From Sorex araneus (taxonomy: Eukaryota > Chordata > Mammalia > Eulipotyphla > Soricidae), in the NCBI RefSeq assembly GCF_027595985.1, contig NC_073311.1:31525557-31589556 (forward strand): a DNA stretch of 64,000 bases. The letters run 5' to 3'. Positions 46,838 through 59,359 of this stretch are shown here, one piece after another. Under the pieces are notes generated by a model, which saw only the letters and a list, made by a program, of their open reading frames with translations, made no database searches and was not told where the DNA came from. Within the stretch, counting starts at the first letter, position 1, and every line of letters starts with the position of its first letter. Made by a program: the position numbers and the translations under genes.

Positions 46838-47518
46838 GATGTCTCAACAGAACGAACATCTCCGAATGCAGCAGTTATGTGTACCTAGGTTGAGAATTCA
46901 AGATGAGGAAGAAGTTGGTGCCAGAACTGCACAGGAGGAAGAGAGCAGCGTGGAACGCCTTCAAGAGCATTGAAGAAGTTGTTAAGAGGTCAAAGAACCT
47001 CCGGTTCTGGGCACATCTTTTCGACTCCACTGTTCTTCCTGCACTAACATATGCCTCAGAGACCTGGGCCCTATAAAAACAGGATAAGAACGCTATTCAG
47101 GTCACCCAAAGAGGAATTGAAAGAGCTATGCTTGGAATATCACACTTCACTCAAATGAGAGAAGGAATCTGGAGTTTTGACCTCTGTTGACGATTGAGAA
47201 TCAGGGATGCTGTCTTGTTTGCCAAGGCATCAAAAACCAGATGGGCCACACAGGTAAATGTGATTTGGAGATTACCACTGGACTAGAGTTGCTACTGACT
47301 GGATTCCATGGGATGTCAAAAGAATGCCTGGCTGCCCACCTACGAGATGGTCAGACTTCTTTGTCAAGACCCTGAATAAATGGTTTGATGCTCTTCGTGT
47401 TCCTGGAGCGAGCAGACAACCATTGGGCTACACCAGCACACGGCAGGGACAAATGGAGATGTTACTGGAGCCCACTCAAGCAAATCGATGAGCAATGGAA
47501 CGACAAGTGACAAGTGAC
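46838..47518 (+). mobile_element. RTE retrotransposon, 5'-truncated
   Basis: Bounded by an 8-bp TSD (atagtaaa at 46830-46837 and 47519-47526) inside the old L1. Broken frames encode the RTE C-terminal third: a SKCSSYV/CVPR-like start, 'RRKRAAWNAFKSIEEVVKR', 'LFDSTVLPALTYASETWAL', then the RWA(T/G)H and W(I/D)PWDVKR.PGCPPTRWSDFF region with frameshifts. The 3' terminus 'gcaaatcgatgagcaatgg' is followed by the (acaagtg)n tail. It gives the cleanest sense view of the RTE tail shared with type B SINEs. Confidence 0.92.
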
Positions 47519-47539
47519 ATAGTAAATATATATATATTT

Positions 47540-47700
47540 ATGCCAACCCAGTGGTTCTCAGGCCTTACTCCTGATGTTGCACTCAGAGATCACTCCTGGC
47601 AGTACTCAGGGGTCATATGGGGTGGCAGGGATCAAATCCAGGTCAGCTACATAAAGGCAAATGCCCTACCCTACCCACTGTACTATCACTTTAGTCCCTG
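47540..47700 (-). mobile_element. Type A SINE, diverged
   Basis: Antisense ('gcactcagagatcactcctgg', 'aggggtcatatggggtggca', 'gtactatcactttagtccc'). Confidence 0.8.
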
Positions 47701-47759
47701 ATAAGTATATTTTAACCTGCTATTAACTCATTATTAAAGTATTTTTGCTTTTATATCTT

Positions 47760-47942
47760 TTTTTTTTTTTTTTTTTTTGCTTTTTGGGTCACACCTGGCG
47801 ATTCACAGGGGTTACTCCTGGCTCTGCACTCAGGAATTACCCCTGGTCATGCTCAGGGGACCATATGGGATGCTGGGATTTGAACCCGGGTCGGCCGCAT
47901 GCAAGGCAAACGCCCTACCCGCTGTGCTATCTCTCCAGCCCC
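47760..47942 (-). mobile_element. Type A SINE (SOR-type), very young
   Basis: Near-consensus antisense copy with a ~19-nt pure T stretch (A-tail complement) and a perfect 22-bp TSD (47738-47759 and 47943-47964), unusually long. Confidence 0.96.
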
Positions 47943-47964
47943 AGTATTTTTGCTTTTATATCTT

Positions 47965-49778
47965 AATATCTCTGCCATATTTTAGCTACACATAGCAACA
48001 TTAACCCTATATTTTATTTATTGTTTGCTTTTAAGTTTGTGTGGGCCCTCTAAAGAAATAGAGCCAACACCAATGCATGCAGGCACATATATATATGCAT
48101 TTAACATCCACGTATTTGTTTAAGAAATTCCCTTACACAGTATGGAGGCCAAGAAGATAGAAAATCTTTAGTCACCAAGTGGGAATCCGGGTCCACAGAT
48201 ATGAAAACAGTGAGAGCTGGTGGTGTAAGTTACTATCTGAGCTCATGGAATTACTCAGGTCCTAGTTCCAAGATCTCCAGACAGAGAGCTAATCCTTCTT
48301 CATTCTATGGAAATGACAAACCCAGAGGCCAAGCAACTGTATGGATAGCTACATCAGGTCCTTAAGGTTTTTTTACTTAATGGTCCCTTTTTGCCTAAGA
48401 GCTGTAACGTGGAAGAGCACCGCCAGAAACACCTTAGATTCATCATATGTTTGATTTTAATCAGTATTTTGTTGTTCCATGTTCAGGAATATTTTACTGT
48501 TGCCAACTTTGTTCATGACCTATTTCCCCCATATACCCAGTCTGCGACCTTGTGTAGTGCTGCAACCCGTAGTTTAAGAAGCTGAGATCTACTGATGTCA
48601 CTTTTAGTAGGAGAAGAGCTTGACCCTAGCGAATCAGTATGTCTCCTTTAAACTATTCCATGAATTCCTCATTCTTTCTGGAATATGCCATGGTTTCTTA
48701 CTTCTGAGACATAAATATATTCTTTCTGTTTTGAGTTCTCTTTTTCCTCTTCTCTGTTTGAAAATCCCATATATTCTTCCAACAAGAGAACACTTTCTCT
48801 GAAAGGCTTATATTAATATTCTCCATGTAGTTGTTTTTCCTTTATGATTGCTTAACTATTCATGACTGCTTCTATCCTGCACTTGCCAGAACTTTTTCTA
48901 CATGTAGATTGTGATGTTCCACAATGCAGAGATTACATCCTCTGCTTCTGTGCATCCATGAATAAAAATTTGTCAGGTGAACATTTTCGAATTGAAATAT
49001 GAGCAAATTGAGAACGTTACTGTATACCCAGAACGTATCACAGTGTCCAGCCATATTTGAGTCCTAATTTTTATATTGAATGAATTTTGTTATTACTTAT
49101 AAGAAAAAACTTTAGAGTCATTAATAGGAATTATTTTCAAATGTCTATTGTAATCAAATATTTGGTTGCATGAACAGCCCACTTAACATGCTAATGCAAT
49201 CAAATATGAATTGTATCTGAGTTTTTCTATCTATAAATGTTTAAACCTTACCTACTGAATAATACAAGGCAAGTGGAAAGTTGAACCAAATTGAACATTT
49301 ACAGTTAAACTTTAGAAGAGACTTGAAAGGATTTAGATTCAAGGGTTGGGTTGGTTTGCATTAGAAATATGCTTGGAATTTATCGCAGCTGCTGAAAGTG
49401 GGATCGCCTGAAGGTATACAGATTGTGGAACAGCAGCTATTTTGTGGAGCAATGGAATTGAGATAACTCTTCTCACTGGAAAAATTCTCTTTATCAGAGA
49501 GAATTTTTAGTTTGCTTTTGTGGCAATATCGTAGCTAATTCTTCTGAGAGAAAGCTCACTCAGAAACTGTTTATCTTTTGCTTGTATCAGAAATCTCAAG
49601 CTCACTTGTTCCTTTCACTCATTTTTGAGAGTTTTTTTCTTTCTACTTTAAGACAAAGAAATCCCAGGATGCACCTTCAGCATTTGCAGCTGCAAACATT
49701 ATTATCAATATTTGTAGGTAATTCTGAAGTGTGGCCCAGTTTGAGGCTCAATGAAAGTCAGATTCTAGAGAAGGACTT
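47965..49778. other. Mostly unique; possible old repeat at 48030-48290
   Basis: 48030-48290 ('ccctctaaagaaatagagcc', 'cagtatggaggccaagaaga') has the look of an old mammalian interspersed repeat that I cannot name with confidence. The rest has no supported feature. Confidence 0.4.
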
Positions 49779-49793
49779 GATTGTGAACTCTTT

Positions 49794-49966
49794 TTTTTTT
49801 TTTCTTTTTGGGTCACACCCAGCGATGCTCAGGGGTTACTCCTGGCTTTGCACTCAGGAATCACTCCTGGCGGTGCTTGGGGGACCATATGGGATGCCGG
49901 GGATCGAACTCGGGTTGGCCGTGTGCAAGGCAAATGCCCTACCTGCTCTGCTATCACTCTGGCCCC
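49794..49966 (-). mobile_element. Type A SINE (SOR-type)
   Basis: Antisense copy with a perfect 15-bp TSD (gattgtgaactcttt at 49779-49793 and 49967-49981). Confidence 0.95.
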
Positions 49967-50300
49967 GATTGTGAACTCTTTCTTCCAAAGTTCCACATTA
50001 TCTAAAGTCTTTTGCATTTATTCAATTATTTTTAAAGTGCATGTTAAAAGAAAAAAGTCAAGTTCTTCTGTGGGAAGTTCCTTATGCTGTTATGATTCAT
50101 CCATCAGAAAGAAATATTTTGTTTTCTGTAGTACTGCACAAGCCAAACATGTTCACTCAATGGAAGGTTCCTTGCATTTAGTTCTTGAACTTCATGGCCA
50201 AGTTGTGTGTTGGATGGCTCTACTGCATAAAGACTGAAGAGCAACATGTCTCTGAAATAGAAAGAAAAAATTAAATTTTTGATACTTGTAGACACATAAC

Positions 50301-50302
<2 letters not shown>

Positions 50303-50347
<45 letters not shown>
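50303..50347. repeat. (TG)n microsatellite
   Basis: A TG array of about 22 units directly abutting the tRNA-like relic at 50348. Confidence 0.97.
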
Positions 50348-50349
<2 letters not shown>

Positions 50350-50442
50350 TGGTAGTGGTGCTAGGAATTGAATCTATAGACATACAAGGGTCTTACACAT
50401 ACAAGGCAAATACTCTACTACAGAGCTACGTCCCTGGTCATG
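50348..50442 (-). repeat. tRNA-derived (Ala-like) short repeat relic
   Basis: Antisense 'gctaggaattgaatctatag', 'caaatactctactacagagc' and 'tacgtccctggtc' fit a tRNA-Ala-type SINE. It is the best preserved of the five in this window. Confidence 0.55.
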
Positions 50443-50483
50443 TTTGGCACTTTTAGATTGAAAAATAAAAAACCTACTAAATT

Positions 50484-50651
50484 ATTTTTTTCCTTTTTGG
50501 ATCACACCTTGCATTGCACAGGGGTTTCTCCTGTCTCATGCACTCAGGAACTACTCCTGGCAGTGCTCAGGACCATATGGGATGCTGGGAATTGAACCTG
50601 GGTCAGCCACATGCAAACACCTGACCCGCTGTGCTATTGCTCCAGCCCCCA
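50484..50651 (-). mobile_element. Type A SINE (SOR-type)
   Basis: Antisense copy. A candidate TSD is tactaaatt (50475-50483 and 50655-50663). Confidence 0.88.
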
Positions 50652-50892
50652 ACATACTAAATTTTTTAATAATCTGGAAAACATTAAATTTTCATATTTA
50701 TAACAATTGACCACTTACTGTAATCTATTTTTAATCTCAGGAAATACGCCTAAAGTTATCATGAGGTATTTAAAAAATTCTGCAATAACATAATGACTTA
50801 AAAATAGTGTTATGGCACTGTTTGGCCATCTTTACTTTATGTCTTTTTTTACATTTATTTATTAAGCTTATGTTTCTGTTTTTAATTTTTAT

Positions 50893-51068
50893 ATTTTTGG
50901 TGGGAGGGAGGATGGAGGCATATCTGGCAGTGCTCAGCGCTTGCTCCTGGCTTTGCTCTCAAGGATCACTCCTAACACTCATTCGACATATTGAGTGCTG
51001 TGGATTAAACCTGGGTCCGCTGCACACAAGGGAAATGCCATCACCCATTGTACTATTTCTCCAGTTCC
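50893..51068 (-). mobile_element. Type A SINE, diverged
   Basis: Antisense ('gcagtgctcagcgcttgctc', 'tgtggattaaacctgggtcc', 'tgtactatttctccagttcc'). Confidence 0.75.
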
Positions 51069-51105
51069 ATAAGTTTATGTTTTATTTGCTTGAAAATTCA
51101 TGTTT

Positions 51106-53036
51106 TTTGTGAAGTGGAACAAGGAAATCCTCTTCAACAAGTGGGGCTGGGAAGACTGGATAGCCACCTGCAAAAAATGAACTCTGACCTCTGTCTAATG
51201 CCATGCACCAGAGTTAGATCAAAGTGGATTAGAGACCTCAACATTAGATCACTTGTATCACTTGTCATCCCTTTAATCTTTGATTTCTTTGAGCAAACGC
51301 CAGTAACGTCTCCATTCTTCCCTATCATGTGCTAGTGTAGCCCAGTGGTATCTGCTTACTCTAGGAACACAAGAGCCTCAAACCGTTCGTTCAGGGTTTT
51401 GACAAAGTCTGACCATCTCGTAGGTGGGCGGCCACGAGGTCTTTTGACATCCTGTGGAATCCAGTCGATAACAGCTCTCGTCCAGCGGTCATCTCTAAAT
51501 TGCATTATGTGTCCCGCCCATCTGATTTTCGACACCTTGGCAAATGAGACAGCATCCCTGATTCTCAATAGTCGACAGAGGTTGGAACTCCGGATTCCTT
51601 CTCTCACTTGAGTGAAACGTGATACTCCAAGCATAGCTCTTTCGATTCCTCTTTGGGATACCCAAATTGTGTTCTCAGTATTAGATATGAATCTATAAGG
51701 TACGTAGAGGAAAATGTAGGCAGAACTCTTGATGACATTGAAGCTAAAAGCATCTTTAAGGATAAAATACCACTGACCATGCAAGTGGAAGGAAACTACA
51801 TCAAACTAAGAAGCTTCTGTACTTCAAAAGAAACAGTGACCAAAATACAGAAAGAACCCACAGAATGGGAAAGAATATTTACCCAATACTCATTTGATAA
51901 GGGATTAATATCCAAGATATACAAGACACTAGTAGAATTGTACAAGAGAAAAACCTCCAACCCCATAAAAAATGAGGAGAAGAAATGAACAGAAGTTTCC
52001 TAAAAAAAGAAATACAAATGGCCAAAAGACACATGACAAAAGTGCTCCACATCGCTAGTCATCAGGGAGATGCAAATCAAAACAACAATAAGATATCATC
52101 TCACACCACAGAGACTGGCACACATTCAAAAGAACTGCAAAAAAGCAACCAGTGCTGGCGTGGATGTGGTGAAAATGGGACGCTCCTTCATTGTTGGTGT
52201 GAATGCTGATTGGTCCAGCCTTTCTGGAAAACAATATGGACAGTCCTTCAAAATCTAGAAATTGAGCTTTCATATGACCCCGCAATACCACTTCTGGGAA
52301 TATATCACGAGGGTGCAAAAAAGAAGAGTAGAAATGATGTTTGTACCTATATATTCATTGCAATCTGTCCACAATAGGCAAAATCTGGAAACAACCCAAG
52401 TGCCCTAGAACAGATGACTGGTTAAAGAAACTTTGGTACATCTACACAATGGAATACTATGCAGCTGTTAGGAGAGATGAAGTCACAAAGTTTGATTCTA
52501 AATGTATAGAGATGGAGAGTATCATGCTAAGTGAAATGAGTCAGGAAGAGAGGGACAGACTTAGAGGGACTGCACTCATTTGTGGAGTATAGAATAACAT
52601 CACGAGGCTGACATCCAAGGACAGTAGATACAAGGCCCAGGAAGATTTATCCACAGCTGGAAGACTGCTTCATGGGCGGAGGGGAGAAGGGAGATGTAAT
52701 AGAGAAGGGATCACTAAGAAAATGATGACTGGAGGAATTGGTCAGGATGGGAGATGTGTGCCGAAAGTACTAACGGACCAAACATAATGACCTCTCAGTG
52801 TCTGTGTTGCAAGCCATAATGCCCAGAAGTAGAGAGAGAGTATGGGGAATATTGTCTGCCATGGAGACAGGGGGAGAGTGGGAAAGGGTGGATATACTGG
52901 GGAGATTGGTTGTGGGGAATGTGCACTGGTGGAGGGATGGGTGTTTGATCATTGTGTGATTGTAACCCAAACATGAAAGCTTTTTATCTATCTCATAGTG
53001 AGTCAATAAAATTAGAAAAGCAAAACAAAACAGAAA
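51106..53036 (+). mobile_element. L1, 5'-truncated, interrupted by an RTE
   Basis: Bounded by a perfect 14-bp TSD (gaaaattcatgttt at 51092-51105 and 53037-53050). It carries the ORF2 C-terminal third (51110-51249, then 51680-52590) with frameshifts, the cysteine-rich CWRGCGE.GTLLHCW.C motif (52174-52210, partly frameshifted), then a 3' UTR and A-rich tail. An RTE 3' end (51250-51679) sits inside it. It is older than the L1s at 7330 and 55472. Confidence 0.92.
51250..51679 (-). mobile_element. RTE 3' end nested within L1
   Basis: Flanked by a 7-bp TSD of L1 sequence (attagat at 51243-51249 and 51680-51686). On minus it encodes the RTE C-terminus in a well-kept frame: AMLGVSRFTQVREGI, RIRDAVSFAKVSKIRWAGH, FRDDRWTRAVIDWIPQDVKR, GRPPTRWSDFVKTLNERFEAL. 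The shared 3' terminus and (aagtgatac)n tail follow. It is the best preserved C-terminal frame among the copies here. Confidence 0.95.
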
Positions 53037-53054
53037 GAAAATTCATGTTTGAAA

Positions 53055-53710
53055 TTTTATCTTATTAAAACACCATGAATTAGAAAATAATTCATTGTTG
53101 AGTTTTAGACATACAAGAAATATTCCAACACCAATCCCACCACCAGTGTCAACTTCCCCCAAGTGTTTTCCCAGTTTCCCTCCTGCACTCTTCACCCTTC
53201 AGTCCTCCCCACTCCTCCCTCCCTGTCAAGCCCCATGTCATCTTCCCAACCTCCTGCCCATTGCAAACCTGCCAGCCACCATGACAGACACCATTATAGT
53301 TGTAGTTTGACTCTTGTTTTCAGTGTCCTTTAATTTAGCTCATCACTCCTTTATACCACTGATAACCCAAATCACCTTGATCCCTGTCCCACCATTGTTT
53401 CCTGCCTGTCTCTTTTTCCCCACCTTTATTTCTTTCCTTCTCTTTCTTATATATTGGGGTCAAGGGTGATCTAGGCATTCTATCTTTAAGGTATTACATT
53501 TTCTCATTTACCTATTTTACGTATCACATATGAATGAGATCATCCTGTCTATCCTTCTGACTTTACTGACGATATAATTGCTAAATAAAGTTCTTATTTT
53601 TATAAATGTTTTCATTTCTTAGAGAAAATAAGGTCCATTCCTGTTTTGTCCTTTATGTCTTTTTGCGTTGTCTTGTTTCACTAAGGATACTTTATGCCTG
53701 GTCATTTCCA
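53055..53710 (-). mobile_element. Old L1 3' end, antisense
   Basis: Antisense 3' UTR ('ttcattgttgagttttagac', 'ccaccaccagtgtcaacttc'), C-rich 3' UTR to about 53310, then ORF2 C-terminal codons ('cacatatgaatgagatcatcctgt', 'actttatgcctggtcatttc'). It lies immediately downstream of, and tail to tail with, the L1 ending at 53036. Confidence 0.75.
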
Positions 53711-54039
53711 TTTTTTATTATGTATTTAGAGAAGAATCATACCCTTCACAAACACCAAATTTAATGTAGAGACCTTGGTTTGAACTTCCAGTCTTCCACC
53801 ACCATTACTGTCTCCATTAATGGGGATTATAAACTGTCTAGAACTAGATTAAGGCAGAACAACTGGATACCTGGTTTTGTTTCTATAGACTAAAAACCAT
53901 CAGAATTTGCAAATATTAAAGCTTTCAAAATTTCTCCCAGGACTGTATTTCTTTTTCCCCTTTCAAAGCCCTGCTCAGGAGACCTGGGACCCCTTACTAG
54001 CAATTAACTAGTTAAGCACACCCTCAGTTCAATGCCCAG
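53711..54039. other. Unique sequence, nothing recognised
   Basis: No supported gene or repeat. Confidence 0.45.
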
Positions 54040-54217
54040 TGGAGGATTCAGTGCTGCCTGTGAGTTCTTGCCAGGAATTACTGGAACGCTGTGGATTATT
54101 CAGGAATCTCCAAGGAACCACTCTTCTGTGCTTCTTTCTGGGTGTCTCTGGGACTCAAACCAGGTGTGGCCACATTCAAGACATGTACTTTAACCCCTGT
54201 ACTATCTCTCTGGTCCC
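54040..54217 (-). mobile_element. Old type A SINE
   Basis: Antisense and degenerate ('caggaattactggaacgctg', 'gtactatctctctggtccc'). Confidence 0.55.
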
Positions 54218-54257
54218 AGTTATCTTTTCATTGTTTTCTTTTTAGTTTTCACCATAG

Positions 54258-54355
54258 TTTTCAGAGCTTAGAGTACTATGCAATACTGGGGAACCTAACC
54301 CTGGGATCCATATACAAAGCAAATCTTTCAATCTTTTGAGCTATCTCCCCTCTTC
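54258..54355 (-). mobile_element. Old type A-like SINE fragment
   Basis: Antisense and weak: 'caatactggggaacctaacc' and 'gagctatctcccctcttc'. Confidence 0.45.
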
Positions 54356-55307
54356 AGTCACCCCCACTGAATATTAAATATATAATAGGAAGTAAGGTGT
54401 TTCATAAAAGAATAAATCTTATCATAGATAAATCACTCGTTTGTCTCAAAATTAAAGAAAGTAGCTCAAATGAGAGCATGGCCTGCTTTTAGTGAAGGAG
54501 CCACTTTACAAAAAGCAACTACGTTCCCCTCTGCATCCAAATACACTAAAATATATCCTGACAAACTAGCTTTTAATGTAATCAATAGGACCACTATTGT
54601 AGATCATACAGTTATCTCTAGTCTTCAAAATCACCCTAGTCCTTTGTTATTTTTGGCGCTTATCTTGTTAAAAAATTAGCCTTCAGTTTCTTTTTAAATG
54701 ACTAAGTGCTATCCCTATTAAAATATCTTATCATGTTTACCTTATCTTGATAGGTCTTTATATTCATCTCACATCAGGTGGCTGGATTATTTTTTTCCTT
54801 TATTCCAACTCTACTGAATCCAGGCCAAATTTCTTGCTTGGTATTAAACTTTCTTTTAATCTCTTCTGATTCATCTACCACTATAATCTGATACTCTCCA
54901 ACGTAAATCTCACATTTTCACAGTATGACAAACCGGTCAGACAACCTCCAGTTAGATATCTAACCATTCTTTCTCTATGACCACAGAAGAAAGCCAGGCA
55001 ATTCCTCCTCTGCCACTAGGCATTTAAAGAACGCATGAAGTTTGAATACTGGACCTAGTAGGAGTTTTTTTCATCTCCAACAATCAAAGACAATAAAGTT
55101 TTCTTTGGAACTGATTAATGCTTGTAGATTTGTTTTCTTTATTTGCATAACTGTCTTAGTTATTGTTGCCCTTGTCCTTAGTTATTGTTGCCCTTGTTAA
55201 GCGATTTTAATGCAACTTTTCTGAAAACTGACCACAGCAATTAGTCTCAAGACATTGTAAGAGCAGAAAACAAGATAAATTTTTGACATACAAGATGAAA
55301 GTTTGGG
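54356..55307. other. Unique sequence with a short tandem duplication
   Basis: 'ttagttattgttgcccttgt' occurs twice in tandem at about 55154-55197. No gene is supported. Confidence 0.45.
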
Positions 55308-55397
55308 GATTGGAGAGTTAGTCCAGTGATTAAGGCACAAGTCTTGCACACAGCTGACCCAGTTCTAGCCATGGCACTACATGATTGTTTGCCATGT
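55308..55397 (+). mobile_element. Type A SINE 5' part
   Basis: Sense tRNA-like head with degenerate boxes ('ggggattggagagttagtcc', 'gcacacagctgacccagttc'), cut off within the body. Confidence 0.65.
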
Positions 55398-55540
55398 GCA
55401 AACAAACATAAGATTCTTATTCTTACTATTACTTATGGCAACCTAACTAGCTATGACTCAAGAAGAATCATAAAGAAGGTCTAAAGGGGCTACTGTAAGA
55501 CAAGGAGGAGCCCCATAAGAACAACAAATCCCACAGAAAG

Positions 55541-58500
55541 ATGACACAAAACCACATCACAATAATCTCTCTCAATGTCAATGGCCTAAATGCACCTATC
55601 AAGAGACACAGAGTGGCTAAATGGATCCGGAAATTAAACCCAACATTCTGTTGCCTGCAAGAAACACACCTGAACAAACAGAGTAAACATAGACTCAAAG
55701 TCAAAGGATGGAAAACAATCTTCCAAGCAAACAACCCCCTTAAAAAAGCTGGAGTGGCCATCCTGGTATCCGACAACATAGATTTCAGGATGAAAAAGAT
55801 CAAAAGGGACAGCGAAGGTCATTTTCTGTTTATCAAGGGATATGTACAACAGGAAGAAATCACACTCTTAAACGTATATGCTCCTAACAAACGACCGGCT
55901 AAATATTTAAAACGACTCCTAACAGACTTCAAAGAGGACATCACTAACAGCACAATTGTAGTCGGAGACTTCAATACGGCCTTATCACCTTTAGATAGAT
56001 CCACAAGAACAAAACTCAACAAGGAAACACTGACCCTGAATGAAGAAATTGAAGAGAGAGGCCTAATAGACCTATACAGGGCCTTACACCCCAAAAAGAA
56101 AGAATACACATTCTTTTCCAGTGCACATGGAACATTTTCAAAAATAGACCATGTACTGGGCCCCAGAACATACCTCAATCGAATCGGAAAAATAGAAATT
56201 GTATCAACCATCTTTTCAGACCACGATGCGCTGAAGATAGAAGCTAATCACCCACAAATACGGAAAATCAAATCAAACACCTGGAAATTTAACAATTCCA
56301 TGTTGAACAATGAGTGGGTCAAGAAGGAAATCAAGGAAGAAATCAAAAGATACTTAGAAACAAATGAGAATGAAGACACGAGCTACCAAAACCTATGGGA
56401 TGCAGCTAAAGCCGTGTTAAGGGGAAAATTTATAGCTCTCCAAGCTTTCCTCAGGAAGGAAGAAAGGACCCACATAGATAGCTTGACTTCACGACTCAAG
56501 ACCCTAGAAAAGGACCAGAAAAAGGACCCCAAACCAGACCAAAGGAAAGAAATAATAAAAATTAGAGCAGAAATTAATGACATCGAAACCAAAAAAACAA
56601 TCCGAAAGATCAATGAAACAAAGAGTTGGTTCTTTGAGAAAATAAATAAGATTGATAAACCGCTAGCAAGTCTCACAAAGAAAGAAAGAGAGAAAACTCT
56701 AATAAATCGAATCAGAAATGAAAAGGGGGACATCATAACAGAAACCAGTGAGATTCAAAAGATCATTAGAGACTACTTTGAAAGTCTTTACGCCACAAAA
56801 AAGGAGAACCTAAAAGAAATGGATGGATTCCTTGATTCCTACAATCTCCCAAGACTGAAGAAAGAAGACCTGGAATACCTGAATAGACCCATCAATGTTA
56901 AGGAAATTGAAACGGTAATCAAAAACCTCCCCAAAAACAAAAGCCCAGGCCCAGATGGTTTCACTGGCGAATTCTTCCAAACATTTAAAGAAGACCTATT
57001 GCCTGTTTTCCTCAAACTTTTCCAGGAAATTGAAAAAACAGGAACTCTCCCAAACAGTTTCTATGAAGCACATATCTCCCTAATACCAAAAGCAAACAAA
57101 GACACCACTAAGAAAGAAAATTACAGACCAATTTCCCTGATGAACACCGATGCGAAGATCCTCAACAAAATACTAGCAAATAGGATCCAACAACTCATCA
57201 AAAAGATCATACATCACGACCAAGTGGGATTCATCCCAGGGATGCAAGGATGGTTTAACATTCGGAAATCAATCAACATAATCCAGCATATCAACAAAAG
57301 TAAAGACAAAAACCATATGATCATATCAATAGATGCAGAGAAAGCATTTGACAAGATCCAACATCCTTTCATGATGAAAACCCTCGCCAAAATGGGGTTT
57401 GGAGGAACTTTCCTCAAGATAGTCGAAGCCATCTATCACAAGCCTACGGCAAGCATTATCCTCAACGGGGAAAAACTAAGGGCCTTTCCTCTGAGATCAG
57501 GCACAAGACAAGGATGCCCACTCTCACCACTCCTCTTCAATATAGTACTGGAAGTACTTGCGATAGCTATTAGACAAGAAAAAGAGATTAAGGGCATCCA
57601 GATAGGAAGGGAAGAAATCAAACTCTCACTATTTGCAGACGACATGATACTATATCTAGAGAAGCCTAAAACCTCTACTAAGAAACTCTTAGAAACAATA
57701 GACTTATACAGTAAAGTTGCAGGCTACAAAATCAATACCCAAAAATCCATGGCCTTCATATATGCAAACAATGAGGCAGAGGAAAGGGACATGAAAAAAG
57801 CAATCCCATTCACAATCGTGCCCCAGAAAATCAGGTACCTCGGAATCAGCTTAACCAAGGAAGTAAAAGACCTTTACAAAGAAAACTACATAACGCTACT
57901 CCATGAAATCAAAGAGGACATGAGGAAATGGAAACATATACCCTGCTCGTGGATAGGGAGAATCAATGTTGTCAAAATGGCAATACTCCCTAAAGCATTA
58001 TACAGATTCAATGCGATCCCTATAAATATACCCATGACATTCTTCAAAGAAATGGATCAAGCAATCCTAAAATTCATATGGAACAACAAACGTCCAAGGA
58101 TAGCTAAAACAATTCTTGGGAAAAAGATGATGGGAGGCATCACCATCCCCAACCTCAAACTTTACTACAAAGCAGTAACAATTAAAACAGCATGGTACTG
58201 GAACAAAGGCAGAGCCGTAGACCAATGGAACAGGGTGGAATATCCCTACACACAACCCCAAATGTATGACCATCTAATCTTTGATAAGGGAGCAAGAGAT
58301 GTGAAGTGGAGCAAGGAAAGCCTCTTTAACAAATGGTGCTGGCACAACTGGACAACCACATGCAAAAAAATGGGTTTAGACCTTGACCTGACACCATGCA
58401 CAAAAGTCAGATCAAAATGGATTAAAGACCTCAACATTAGACCACAAACCATAAGGTACATTGAAGACAAGGTCGGCGAAACCCTCCACGATATTGAAGA

Positions 58501-59359
58501 TAAAGGTATCTTCAAAGGTGACACGGAACTAAGCAATCTAGTAAAAACAGAGATCAACAAATGGGACTACATTAAACTAAAAAGCTTCTGCACCGCAAGA
58601 GATACAGTGACCAGAATACAAAGACTATCCACAGAATGGGAAAGGATATTTACACAATACCCATCAGATAAGGGGTTGATATCAATGGTATATAAAGCAC
58701 TGGTTGAGCTCTACAAGAAGAAAACATCCAACCCCATCAAAAAATGGGGCAAAGAAATGAACAGAAACTTTACCAAGGAAGAAATACGAATGGCCAAAAG
58801 GCACATGAAAAAGTGCTCTACATCACTAATCATCAGAGAGATGCAGATCAAAACAACCATGAGATACCACCTCACACCACAGAGACTAGCACACATCCAA
58901 AAGAACAAAAGCAACCGCTGTTGGAGAGGATGTGGGGAGAAAGGGACCCTTCTTCACTGCTGGTGGGAATGCCGACTGGTTCAGCTCTTCTGGAAAACAA
59001 TTTGGACGACTCTCAAAAAATTAGATATTGAATTCCCATTTGACCCAGCAATACCACTGCTGGGAATATATCCCAGAGAGGCAAAAAAGTACAATCGAAA
59101 CAACATCTGCACATGTATTTTCATCGCAGCACTGTTTACAATAGCCAGAATCTGGAAAAAACCCGAATGCCCCAGAACGGATGACTGGTTGAGGAAACTT
59201 TGGTACATCTATACAATGGAATACTATGCAGCTGTTAGAAAAAAGGAGGTCAAGAATTTTGTAGTTAAGTGGATGGGCATGAAAAGTTTCATGCTGAGTG
59301 AAATGAGTCAGAAAGAGAGAGACAGACATAGAAAGATTGCACTCATCTATGGTATATAG
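55541..59359 (+). CDS. L1 ORF2p, endonuclease-reverse transcriptase (intact frame)
   Basis: A 1272-residue open frame, the usual ORF2p length. The APE-type endonuclease domain (about 1-235) keeps N14, E41, Y113, D143, N145, D203, D227 and H228, equivalent to the known L1 catalytic set. The reverse transcriptase keeps SIDAEKAFD (D598), the [12 protein letters not shown] block (656-667) and FADD (D700, D701). The C-terminal cysteine-rich motif is C1127-x3-C1131-x7-H1139-x4-C1144. The protein nicks target DNA and copies RNA from the nick (target-primed reverse transcription), normally on its own mRNA with ORF1p, and in trans on A-tailed RNAs such as SOR SINEs and the ANP32B mRNA. Here it has no L1 promoter or ORF1 upstream, so expression would need an external promoter. 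The Met at 55541 is the usual start, just ahead of the [11 protein letters not shown] block. Confidence 0.96.
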   Translation: MTQNHITIISLNVNGLNAPIKRHRVAKWIRKLNPTFCCLQETHLNKQSKHRLKVKGWKTIFQANNPLKKAGVAILVSDNIDFRMKKIKRDSEGHFLFIKGYVQQEEITLLNVYAPNKRPAKYLKRLLTDFKEDITNSTIVVGDFNTALSPLDRSTRTKLNKETLTLNEEIEERGLIDLYRALHPKKKEYTFFSSAHGTFSKIDHVLGPRTYLNRIGKIEIVSTIFSDHDALKIEANHPQIRKIKSNTWKFNNSMLNNEWVKKEIKEEIKRYLETNENEDTSYQNLWDAAKAVLRGKFIALQAFLRKEERTHIDSLTSRLKTLEKDQKKDPKPDQRKEIIKIRAEINDIETKKTIRKINETKSWFFEKINKIDKPLASLTKKEREKTLINRIRNEKGDIITETSEIQKIIRDYFESLYATKKENLKEMDGFLDSYNLPRLKKEDLEYLNRPINVKEIETVIKNLPKNKSPGPDGFTGEFFQTFKEDLLPVFLKLFQEIEKTGTLPNSFYEAHISLIPKANKDTTKKENYRPISLMNTDAKILNKILANRIQQLIKKIIHHDQVGFIPGMQGWFNIRKSINIIQHINKSKDKNHMIISIDAEKAFDKIQHPFMMKTLAKMGFGGTFLKIVEAIYHKPTASIILNGEKLRAFPLRSGTRQGCPLSPLLFNIVLEVLAIAIRQEKEIKGIQIGREEIKLSLFADDMILYLEKPKTSTKKLLETIDLYSKVAGYKINTQKSMAFIYANNEAEERDMKKAIPFTIVPQKIRYLGISLTKEVKDLYKENYITLLHEIKEDMRKWKHIPCSWIGRINVVKMAILPKALYRFNAIPINIPMTFFKEMDQAILKFIWNNKRPRIAKTILGKKMMGGITIPNLKLYYKAVTIKTAWYWNKGRAVDQWNRVEYPYTQPQMYDHLIFDKGARDVKWSKESLFNKWCWHNWTTTCKKMGLDLDLTPCTKVRSKWIKDLNIRPQTIRYIEDKVGETLHDIEDKGIFKGDTELSNLVKTEINKWDYIKLKSFCTARDTVTRIQRLSTEWERIFTQYPSDKGLISMVYKALVELYKKKTSNPIKKWGKEMNRNFTKEEIRMAKRHMKKCSTSLIIREMQIKTTMRYHLTPQRLAHIQKNKSNRCWRGCGEKGTLLHCWWECRLVQLFWKTIWTTLKKLDIEFPFDPAIPLLGIYPREAKKYNRNNICTCIFIAALFTIARIWKKPECPRTDDWLRKLWYIYTMEYYAAVRKKEVKNFVVKWMGMKSFMLSEMSQKERDRHRKIALIYGI

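Noticed and set aside
54470..54679. Possible endogenous retrovirus fragment
   Set aside because: The open frame has a vaguely polymerase-like composition but no retroviral motif. No LTR-like pair or primer-binding site was found nearby.
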